Below are positions 1 to 5,034 of a DNA stretch of 5,712 bases, piece by piece. The first letter of the stretch is position 1, and the number at the start of each line of letters is the position of its first letter. Both the position numbers and the translations under genes were made by a program. The stretch covers positions 1 to 5,712 of the forward strand of contig CAZCGU010000026.1 in assembly GCA_964498525.1 (NCBI GenBank). Direction: 5' to 3'. A model generated the notes under the pieces. That model was given only the letters and a program-made list of their open reading frames with translations, was not told the origin of the DNA and made no database searches. Source of the DNA: DTU098 sp964498525 (GTDB lineage: Bacteria; Bacillota; Desulfotomaculia; Desulfotomaculales; Pelotomaculaceae).

Positions 1-124
1 TGTCCGCACTGGCGCCGGCAGAATCAGCTGCCTCGGTGCGGCTGCTGCCCCAAAAAATGAAGGGCAAAACGAGGATTGACAGGACGGTGATCAGGACGGG
101 TCGAAAATCACAACATCTTATCAT
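1..124 (-). CDS. Secreted modular protein, copy C (N-terminal 41 codons only, runs off the window)
   Basis: This is the 5' end of a third paralogue, with the ATG at 124-122 and the frame open to the window edge. The 41 visible residues match the start of the complete copy B except at residues 34 (Phe to Ser) and 40 (Gly to Ala). At nucleotide level I count 3 differences in 124 bp. The peptide is a Sec-type signal sequence: Arg3 and Arg8 form a basic start, residues 10-26 are hydrophobic, and a TEAA sequence at 30-33 is a likely signal peptidase I site. There is no lipobox Cys. The start is fixed by an AGGAGGG 5 nt upstream. The rest of the protein lies outside the window, so the same domain order as copy B is only inferred from homology of the start and the upstream spacer. 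Confidence 0.88.
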   Translation of the reverse strand, partial: MIRCCDFRPVLITVLSILVLPFIFWGSSRTEAADSAGASAD

Positions 125-129
125 ATAAA

Positions 130-136
130 CCCTCCT
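130..136 (-). promoter_or_regulatory. Shine-Dalgarno of copy C
   Basis: AGGAGGG on the minus strand lies 5 nt before the ATG at 124-122. The same motif and spacing precede copy B. It favours this ATG over an in-frame ATG ten codons upstream. Confidence 0.9.
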
Positions 137-189
137 AAAATTTAAAATATACATCAAACCTTTGCTGAGCAGTTAAAAGGAATGAAACC

Positions 190-210
190 TGATAAAGCAT
201 ACATTTGTCA
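190..210 (-). repeat. Imperfect inverted repeat in the copy C leader
   Basis: TGATAAA (190-196) faces TTTGTCA (204-210) across a 7-nt spacer, with one mismatch. In the equivalent place before copy B the two arms are perfect. It lies about 23 nt downstream of the -10-like box, so it could be an operator or a leader hairpin. The mismatch becomes C·A in the minus-strand RNA, which does not favour an RNA role. Confidence 0.4.
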
Positions 211-232
211 CAATTAATTTAATATTTCTATA

Positions 233-263
233 ATTATACAATAAAACTTAACTGCTTCGTTAA
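233..263 (-). promoter_or_regulatory. Candidate promoter for copy C
   Basis: A perfect -10 hexamer TATAAT (233-238, minus strand) lies about 110 nt before the start codon in very AT-rich sequence. A weak -35-like TTAACG (258-263) lies 19 bp upstream, which is longer than the preferred 17 bp. The same arrangement is present before copy B. The -10 is the convincing part; the -35 is tentative. Confidence 0.45.
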
Positions 264-284
264 TAAAAAAATAATTTTTGAATT

Positions 285-296
285 TTTACCGGTAAA
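285..296. repeat. 12-bp perfect palindrome upstream of the copy C promoter
   Basis: TTTACCGGTAAA is fully self-complementary and lies about 20 bp beyond the -35-like box. It is conserved before copy B although adjacent bases differ, and its position and symmetry suit a dimeric DNA-binding protein. No known regulator consensus was recognised. Confidence 0.45.
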
Positions 297-376
297 TTTT
301 GAACAAAGGACCAGGGTCTGTTATTTTTTTTGTCCCTGCAAATCAAATATTAACTGCAGGTGGTTACATCTTTCTT

Positions 377-422
377 TCCGTTAATCCGCAAAATAAACGG
401 ACATCCCCATCTTCCGTGGATG
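377..422 (-). other. Two abutting small stem-loops in the spacer (B-C)
   Basis: Read on the minus strand, the first hairpin (422-402) has 7-bp arms CATCCAC/GGGGATG with one A·G mismatch. The second hairpin (401-377) has perfect 6-bp arms TCCGTT/AACGGA. There are no bases between them. The equivalent elements after copy A are also foldable. They could be part of the 3' UTR of copy B or of a small RNA. No riboswitch family was recognised. Confidence 0.45.
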
Positions 423-489
423 CCCGCCTGCCATTTGGTCTTTTATTTTCCAAGTTATTATTGTTATTTTGTCGCCTGCCGGAAGGGGC

Positions 490-525
490 TTGCCGGTAAC
501 CTTCGCTTGCGGGGGTTACCGGCAA
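490..525 (-). terminator. 12-bp stem-loop after the copy B stop codon (possible terminator or 3' end)
   Basis: TTGCCGGTAACC (490-501) and GGTTACCGGCAA (514-525) are perfect inverted repeats around a 12-nt loop, 14 nt downstream of the copy B stop. The stem is strong, but the minus-strand sequence after it is GCCCCTTCC rather than a U-tract. It is therefore not a canonical intrinsic terminator and may instead stabilise or process the 3' end. The element is identical after copy A. Confidence 0.6.
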
Positions 526-539
526 ATAATAATTTATAA

Positions 540-3500
540 CTAATTATCCGGAACGAAACTGTAATTATAATACAGCGAATCATCCAGGGAAGTACAGGTA
601 TTTACATCATGCCTGTCACAGTGGATGGTCCCGCTGGCCCTGCCGTTACTGACAGTACCCTCGATCTGGACATTCTGTATGGTCTGTTTGTAGCATTCAT
701 CCAGCTTGTACAGAGTTTGAGACTCTGAAACCTGTTTGGCCAGGAAGCCGGTAACGGTCATATCTACAGTCTCAACCATGTCCTGGGTATACAGCGTATA
801 ACTGGTGTCCTCTCTTACGCTCTGCTGAGTCTGGTCGACATAGTCCCACCGAGTATCATATCCGCCGTACTGGTTTTGAACAGCAACCGCGATCCTGAGG
901 CCGGTGGCGCCGGCTCCCAAACCAATCAGGCCTTTTCTGTTATTAAACTCCTCAACTCCGTGATTTTCCCCCGAAACGAAACTAATCCGGACCGGGAAAA
1001 ACAGATCGATGGGCTTTACTTCAAAGGGGACGCCGTTGCTTCCCTTGCCTTCCACGGCTACAGCCACGTTGCCGTTGGTGGCGCCGCCGGGAACCCTGGC
1101 AATAATGGACGTGGGCGACCAGGAGACAATTTCCCTGGCCGGCACACCGTTAAAGGTAACCTCGCTGCTTTCCTGGGTGGCTCCGAAGCCCCTGCCGGTG
1201 ATGGTTACCGCCGTTCCCGCCTCGCCTTTATCCGTGCTTAATGAACAGATAAACGGTCCTTCCTCCATTGTGAAATCAACGGCGTACCCGTCCTGGTAAA
1301 CAGACCCTCTGTAAAGCTTGACCTGAAGAGTATAGTTGTTGCTCCCCGTGCTTTTGCTAAAGCTGCAGACGGGTATATTTTTATTAAACCAGTGGGGATC
1401 CTTATCTGTGCCCAGGGTGATGTCCTCCGTATGGGCATAAGCCGGTGTGGTATTTCCCGGCTGTAATATTTTGACTTCCAGCCGGACTGCCACACCCTGG
1501 TCTAAATCCGCATTCCAGACAGGCAGGTTCAGGTAAAGCTCTTCCGCCCGGTATGGGATAGAAACGGTCTTATCATTGACAATATACCAGGCATATCCTT
1601 TCGGCTCGTTCTCCGAAAAACCAAGTCTGATTTTAATCCTGGCGCCATGGTCATTATTATATACAAATCCCAACTGGCCGACTATGTCATGGGAGGGCAG
1701 ACCGATGGTCTGCAGGGCCCGATTCGGGTGCGGCGCATTTTTCTGTGAGCAGAGCAAACTGTTAATCATTACCAAATCGCTATCCGGATTAAACTCCTTC
1801 ACAAACCAATCATTAAAATTTCTCCAGGTGTACATGGTTCCTTCATTATTGTTTGGCGGATTGGTCCCTTTGGAGTCGTGCACCTGGAAGTCGGTCATGT
1901 ACCGGATGCCATGCATGTAAGTTTTGTACCCCGTAACCAGCAATGTGTGTGTCGAATAACGAAGGATTAAAGGACGGCCTTGATCCAGTTCTTTAATCAT
2001 GGCATCCTTGAGGTTGTCGACAAAGATCCAGTTGGAAGCGTTTACTTCCACGCCTGTGGTATTATGGAAACAATCATCTAAATTAGATCTAAAGTCAACT
2101 ATGCCTATCCCTTCATTAATGCCGATCCCCATGCATTTCATATAATCATAAATTTCTATCTCTTTTTCGCGACTGGCATAAGGAGTATATGCCTTGCTGA
2201 GCATAATCGCGTCAGCGGCCCAGCAAGTACCTTCAACTTGTTCGTAAAAAGGCATTTTAATCGGCTGATTCGGCTGACCGCCGACCGGGGTTGCTTTTTT
2301 GCCTAATTCCACGATCGTCCGGCAAAACTCTTTCCAGGGCGACCCGGTCTGACCCAAAACAGCCGCCTTGCCGCTAAAAGCAACTTTCGACAATTGTGCC
2401 GAAGACGGTGTAGTTATAGTAATTATTCCAGCCTGCTCATCGTAATTAAAGGACGGGGTATCTCCATTCAGTGTTTCAGGGTTATAACGCAGCACGCCGA
2501 TGCGGTCCGGGTCCGGCTTGAGGTCAGGGGGAACCGGCACGGACATCGAGCCTGGGAGAAATTCTGTCGCGCCCAGAACTTCGTAAGCCAGCCAGTATGG
2601 CCCACTGAAATTTCTCTCGTTTCCTATTTTGTTGAAGGTCAGCGAGGTGTTTACACTCAAGGCGCCCGGGGCTACCGTCATCGAAGCGCCGTCCCCCAGG
2701 GTGATGGTCCCGCCCGCCGGGCCAATTTGCATGGTTTCTGAGTAGATAACGGTCTCTTCACCGATTGTCACAAGGAATAGCACACCATTGCTGGCTTTAC
2801 CGCCCACAGTTACTACCACGTCGCCGCTTCCGGCCTCCTCCGGCACGGTAACCTTGATCAAGTTGTCGGACCAGGCGGTTATGGGGGCAGCTACACCGTT
2901 AAAGGTTACCGTACTGGAACCCTGGCTGGGGCCAAAACCCAAGCCGGCAATGTCCACCGGCGTGCCCGCGGGGCCGCTGGCGGGTGAAATATCGCTGATG
3001 ACCGGTTCCGTGGGTCCCGGTTCCTGGCCCACCAGGGCGGCAACCGCCTGCAGGTCCAGAATATTGACCTTGCCGTCGCCGTTAAAATCCGCTTTTTGGG
3101 AATCCGGCCCGCTCACCGGACCGAGCCAGCGGCTCACATGCAAAAGATCCAGGATGTTGACGGTTTGGTCCCCGTTCATGTCGCCTGCCATCCCGCCGGC
3201 CCTGTATTTCACCAGCAGGCCGTCTCCCCAGCCGCTGTCCGTGTTGTAGGTACCCCCGGCCAGGGCAAAACCGCCGTCGGAAGTAAGAATGACGCAGTTT
3301 CCGTAATCGTCATCAATCCCACCGTGGGTTTTTTCCCATAATTTTAGGCCGGCAGAGTCCGTTTTAACAAGGTAACAATTGCTGTTCCCTTCTCCGTAAG
3401 AGAAGGTCACACCGCCCAGAAGGTAGCCGCCGTCGGAGGTCTGGCGGACGGACATGGCCCCGTCACTGTACTGGCCACCGTAATATTTTCCCCACTGCAT

Positions 3501-4616
3501 GTTGCCGGAGGCGTCCGCTTTGATCAGGTAGGCGTCATCGGAACCAGCCCCGAAGGAAGCCGTGTGGCCGGCAACGGCAAAACCCCCGTCACTTGTAAGT
3601 TCCAGGTCGCAGGCCGTGTCATATTGCGTACCACCATAAACCATGCCCCACAACATGGTATCCCCTGAAGCGTCTATTTTGCACAGTAGGGCGTCGCTGC
3701 TTCCGGCGCCGAAAGACATGGTCCCCCCGGCAACGACGATGCCGCCGTCATTTGTTGTCCGGACCGAGGCCAGCCAATCGTGTTCAGCCCAATCCATGTA
3801 TACACCCCAGATTTCTGTCCCAGTAGCATCTACTTTAACCAGGTAAATGTCGGATCCGCCGGTGCCGAAGGAATTGGTCTCCCCTGCCAGGATAAAGGTG
3901 CCGTCGTTGTTGACCCAGACGGAACTGCCAAAATCGTTTCCGGTCCCGCCGAAAGTATTCTCCCACTGCTTGTTGCCGGAGGCGCTCACTTTGATTAAAT
4001 ACATGTCATAACCACCGTTGCCGCAGGATTCCGTATCCCCAATAAGAATATAGCCGCCGTCGGAGGTCTGGCGGACACAATAACCGCAGTCATGGCCAAT
4101 CCCGCCGAAATTCTTTTGCCAGACCACGTTGCCCGCAGAGTCCGTTTTAACCAGGTAGACGTCGCTGCCCCCGTTGCTTGGTGAATATGTATCCCCCACC
4201 ATGATATAACCGTTGTCTGAGGTCTGCTGCACGAACCGGATAAAGTCGTTATAGCTCCCTCCGTACCGCTTTTCCCATTCCAGTTCCGGATCCGGCTCCT
4301 GGGCCCGCGGGACTGCAACCCTGCCGGCGGGCGCCGGGAATTCCTGCCCTACCGCCCGCAGGGGCGGCATAAAGTGCCTGCCGGCGCCGCCTTCAACCGC
4401 TTCGCCGGAGGCGGAAGCATTGGGGCGGGGTTCCAGTTCCAAACCCGCCGCACCTTCCCCGCACCCTTTCAAGGGCACAAAATTCAGGAGCCTGTCCCCG
4501 CTGGCGCCGGCAAAATCAGCTGCCTCGGTGCGGCTGCTGCCCCAAAAAATGAAGGGCAAAACGAGGATTGACAGGACGGTGATCAGGACGGGTCGAAAAT
4601 CACAACATCTTATCAT
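540..4616 (-). CDS. Secreted modular protein, copy B: propeller, dockerin, IPT/TIG, cysteine peptidase (complete)
   Basis: This complete gene encodes 1358 residues, ATG 4616 to TAG 540. The start is fixed by AGGAGGG 5 nt upstream and gives a clean signal peptide (residues 1 to about 33); no lipobox is seen, so the product is probably released or held outside the cell through its domains. Visible in order: a Pro/Ala/Gly-rich linker (34-112); seven 52-residue repeats (114-475); a type I dockerin (476-530); IPT/TIG 1 (537-617); a ZU5-like stretch with GGTITL and PGAL (about 622-745); a papain/C39-like peptidase (about 785-945); an unassigned beta-rich part (about 960-1119); IPT/TIG 2 (1120-1202); and an unrecognised C-terminal domain (1203-1358). 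It probably binds an extracellular partner and carries proteolytic activity; target and partner are unknown. A promoter and strong stem-loops flank it, so it may be transcribed alone. An adhesin or surface-layer role is also possible. The domain calls are firm, the physiological role is not. Confidence 0.93.
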   Translation of the reverse strand: MIRCCDFRPVLITVLSILVLPFIFWGSSRTEAADFAGASGDRLLNFVPLKGCGEGAAGLELEPRPNASASGEAVEGGAGRHFMPPLRAVGQEFPAPAGRVAVPRAQEPDPELEWEKRYGGSYNDFIRFVQQTSDNGYIMVGDTYSPSNGGSDVYLVKTDSAGNVVWQKNFGGIGHDCGYCVRQTSDGGYILIGDTESCGNGGYDMYLIKVSASGNKQWENTFGGTGNDFGSSVWVNNDGTFILAGETNSFGTGGSDIYLVKVDATGTEIWGVYMDWAEHDWLASVRTTNDGGIVVAGGTMSFGAGSSDALLCKIDASGDTMLWGMVYGGTQYDTACDLELTSDGGFAVAGHTASFGAGSDDAYLIKADASGNMQWGKYYGGQYSDGAMSVRQTSDGGYLLGGVTFSYGEGNSNCYLVKTDSAGLKLWEKTHGGIDDDYGNCVILTSDGGFALAGGTYNTDSGWGDGLLVKYRAGGMAGDMNGDQTVNILDLLHVSRWLGPVSGPDSQKADFNGDGKVNILDLQAVAALVGQEPGPTEPVISDISPASGPAGTPVDIAGLGFGPSQGSSTVTFNGVAAPITAWSDNLIKVTVPEEAGSGDVVVTVGGKASNGVLFLVTIGEETVIYSETMQIGPAGGTITLGDGASMTVAPGALSVNTSLTFNKIGNERNFSGPYWLAYEVLGATEFLPGSMSVPVPPDLKPDPDRIGVLRYNPETLNGDTPSFNYDEQAGIITITTPSSAQLSKVAFSGKAAVLGQTGSPWKEFCRTIVELGKKATPVGGQPNQPIKMPFYEQVEGTCWAADAIMLSKAYTPYASREKEIEIYDYMKCMGIGINEGIGIVDFRSNLDDCFHNTTGVEVNASNWIFVDNLKDAMIKELDQGRPLILRYSTHTLLVTGYKTYMHGIRYMTDFQVHDSKGTNPPNNNEGTMYTWRNFNDWFVKEFNPDSDLVMINSLLCSQKNAPHPNRALQTIGLPSHDIVGQLGFVYNNDHGARIKIRLGFSENEPKGYAWYIVNDKTVSIPYRAEELYLNLPVWNADLDQGVAVRLEVKILQPGNTTPAYAHTEDITLGTDKDPHWFNKNIPVCSFSKSTGSNNYTLQVKLYRGSVYQDGYAVDFTMEEGPFICSLSTDKGEAGTAVTITGRGFGATQESSEVTFNGVPAREIVSWSPTSIIARVPGGATNGNVAVAVEGKGSNGVPFEVKPIDLFFPVRISFVSGENHGVEEFNNRKGLIGLGAGATGLRIAVAVQNQYGGYDTRWDYVDQTQQSVREDTSYTLYTQDMVETVDMTVTGFLAKQVSESQTLYKLDECYKQTIQNVQIEGTVSNGRASGTIHCDRHDVNTCTSLDDSLYYNYSFVPDN
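543..1010 (-). other. Variable C-terminal domain of copy B (residues 1203-1358)
   Basis: This domain belongs to no family I recognise. It looks beta-rich, starts with FFPVRISFVSGENH and ends with NYSFVPDN. Conserved islands shared with copy A (NNRKG, GATGL, QNQYGGYD, EDTSY, GTVSNGRASGT, DVNTCTS) alternate with strongly divergent positions. Being terminal and preceded by a TIG domain, it is a plausible ligand-binding tip; this is inference. Confidence 0.6.
1014..1259 (-). other. IPT/TIG domain 2 of copy B (residues 1120-1201)
   Basis: An immunoglobulin-like IPT/TIG fold is indicated by GTAVTITGRGFG, then VTFNGVPA, then SWSPTSIIARVPGG and a closing VAVAVEGKGSNG. These follow the usual order of strands in the family. 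Such domains act as spacers or binding modules in extracellular proteins. The part also visible in copy A is well conserved (9 differences in 66 residues by hand alignment). Confidence 0.85.
1782..2264 (-). other. Papain/C39-like cysteine peptidase domain of copy B (residues about 785-945)
   Basis: The expected papain-fold landmarks appear in order: QVEGTCWAAD gives the oxyanion Gln793 and nucleophile Cys798, STHTLLVTGY gives His890, and FQVHDSKG gives Asp914. The GHxxLVTGY-like and HD-type motifs resemble the C39-like families found in bacterial secreted proteins. All three catalytic positions are present, so the domain is probably active. The substrate is unknown, and processing of the protein's own chain or of neighbouring copies is possible. 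Confidence 0.75.
2766..3008 (-). other. IPT/TIG domain 1 of copy B (residues 537-617)
   Basis: PVISDISPASGPAGTPVDIA followed by GLGFG, VTFNGVAA, and VTVPEEAGSGDVVVTVGG matches the IPT/TIG pattern closely. It sits directly after the dockerin and before a ZU5-like stretch, and likely acts as a rigid spacer. Confidence 0.88.
3027..3191 (-). other. Type I dockerin domain of copy B (residues 476-530)
   Basis: Two F-hand calcium loops are visible: the first has Asp479, Asn481, Asp483, Asn487 and Asp490, and the second has Asp510, Asn512, Asp514, Asn518 and Asp521. Each is followed by a helix-like stretch. In the family these duplicated loops bind cohesin domains. The residues at loop positions 10 and 11 are Ile-Leu in both halves. 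Placement in the middle of the chain, not at the end, is unusual. No cohesin is encoded in this window. Confidence 0.9.
3192..4277 (-). repeat. Seven 52-residue repeats, predicted beta-propeller (residues 114-475)
   Basis: Repeats start at Trp114, 166, 218, 270, 323, 375 and 427, so the spacing is 52 residues throughout except for one 53. The consensus reads W-x3-YGG-x3-D, then SVxQTSDGGYILxGxTxSFGxG, then DxYLVKxDAxGN. Four short strands per unit and seven units fit a seven-bladed propeller. The fourth unit lacks the YGG motif. Repeats of this type are common in secreted proteins of anaerobic bacteria and archaea, and serve binding roles. Confidence 0.85.
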
Positions 4617-4621
4617 ATAAA

Positions 4622-4628
4622 CCCTCCT
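4622..4628 (-). promoter_or_regulatory. Shine-Dalgarno of copy B
   Basis: AGGAGGG on the minus strand lies 5 nt from the ATG at 4616-4614. An in-frame ATG at 4646-4644 lies upstream of this site and has only a weak AAAGG before it, so 4616 is the chosen start. Confidence 0.92.
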
Positions 4629-4689
4629 AGAATTTAAAATACACATTAAACCTTTGCTGAGCAGTTAACCAGTTAAAAGGAATGAAACC

Positions 4690-4710
4690 TGACAAAGCAT
4701 AAATTTGTCA
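4690..4710 (-). repeat. Perfect inverted repeat in the copy B leader
   Basis: TGACAAA (4690-4696) and TTTGTCA (4704-4710) form perfect 7-bp arms with a 7-nt spacer, about 23 nt downstream of the -10-like hexamer. It may be an operator or a small leader hairpin. The copy C equivalent carries one mismatch. Confidence 0.45.
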
Positions 4711-4732
4711 CAATTAATTTAATTTTTCTATA

Positions 4733-4763
4733 ATTATACAATAAAACTTAACAGTTTCGCCAA
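4733..4763 (-). promoter_or_regulatory. Candidate promoter for copy B
   Basis: TATAAT (4733-4738 on the minus strand) is a perfect -10 hexamer. A weak TTGGCG -35 candidate (4758-4763) lies 19 bp upstream. Transcription would begin near 4726 and give a leader of about 110 nt. The arrangement matches that before copy C. Confidence 0.48.
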
Positions 4764-4784
4764 TAAAAAAATGATTCTTAAATT

Positions 4785-4796
4785 TTTACCGGTAAA
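4785..4796. repeat. 12-bp perfect palindrome upstream of the copy B promoter
   Basis: TTTACCGGTAAA is identical to the element at 285-296 and equally placed relative to the promoter, while the bases between it and the promoter have changed. It is a candidate binding site for a dimeric regulator. Confidence 0.45.
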
Positions 4797-4871
4797 TTTG
4801 AACAAAGGACCACTATTATTCTATTTGTCCCCGCAAATCAAATATTAACTGCAGGTGGTTACATCTTTCTC

Positions 4872-4917
4872 CCCGTCAATCCGCACAATAAACGGACATC
4901 CCCATTTTCCGGGGATG
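4872..4917 (-). other. Two abutting small stem-loops in the spacer (A-B)
   Basis: On the minus strand, 4917-4897 forms a perfect 7-bp hairpin CATCCCC/GGGGATG with a 7-nt loop. It is directly followed by 4896-4872, TCCGTT/GACGGG, which pairs with two G·U wobbles. The matching pair at 377-422 supports a transcribed, structured RNA. Confidence 0.45.
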
Positions 4918-4984
4918 CCCGCCTGCCATTTGGTCTTTTATTTTCCAAGTTATTATTGTTATTTTGTCGCCTGCCGGAAGGGGC

Positions 4985-5020
4985 TTGCCGGTAACCTTCG
5001 CTTGCGGGGGTTACCGGCAA
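4985..5020 (-). terminator. 12-bp stem-loop after the copy A stop codon (possible terminator or 3' end)
   Basis: TTGCCGGTAACC (4985-4996) pairs with GGTTACCGGCAA (5009-5020) around a 12-nt loop, 14 nt after the stop codon. No U-tract follows on the minus strand. The sequence is identical to the element after copy B. Confidence 0.6.
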
Positions 5021-5034
5021 ATAATAACTAATAA

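Larger units (their letters stand above)
125..539. repeat. Non-coding spacer module between copies B and C (415 bp)
   Basis: This spacer aligns along its whole length with 4617-5034. The block at 418-532, next to the copy B stop codon, is identical to 4913-5027 over 115 bp. The half nearest copy C holds the promoter-like elements and differs by scattered substitutions and small indels. No supported gene was found in it: the open plus-strand frame at 299-499 is broken in the other spacer by a net 4-nt length difference near 312-347. Confidence 0.85.
1..1202. repeat. Long direct repeat, left member (partner 4493-5712)
   Basis: The start of copy C, the B-C spacer and the 3' end of copy B align collinearly with 4493-5712, giving a period of 4492 bp at the start codons and 4495 bp at the stop codons. 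The members are diverged, not identical, so this is an old tandem gene duplication and not a duplicated assembly segment. Confidence 0.9.
4617..5034. repeat. Non-coding spacer module between copies A and B (418 bp)
   Basis: This is the second copy of the spacer at 125-539, with the same order of elements. It differs by small indels, including an 8-bp tandem duplication at 4662-4677, and by scattered substitutions. The 115 bp at 4913-5027 are unchanged. No coding region is supported within it. Confidence 0.85.

Noticed and set aside
299..499. Plus-strand open frame of 66 codons in the spacer
   Set aside because: It begins at a non-ATG codon without a ribosome binding site, runs through the hairpins, and its frame is not preserved in the homologous spacer, where the segment after the first codons is 4 nt shorter.
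490..525. Canonical Rho-independent terminator
   Set aside because: The stem is excellent, but no U-tract follows on the minus strand. It is reported only as a possible terminator or 3'-end element.
540..1010. Variable region of a diversity-generating retroelement
   Set aside because: The differences between copies A and B are not limited to adenine-derived positions or AAY-type codons, include an indel, and no reverse transcriptase or template repeat is visible in the window.
876..4620. Many plus-strand open frames of 65-153 codons, and two short alternative minus-strand frames (1238-1495, 3995-4318)
   Set aside because: All overlap the copy B gene in other frames, have no plausible ribosome binding sites, and their translations are low-complexity shadows of the GC-rich coding strand.
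4850..5030. Known riboswitch (for example cyclic di-GMP type I)
   Set aside because: The spacer has several hairpins but none of the conserved core motifs that I could recognise, and most of the structure lies upstream of the presumed promoter, not in the leader.
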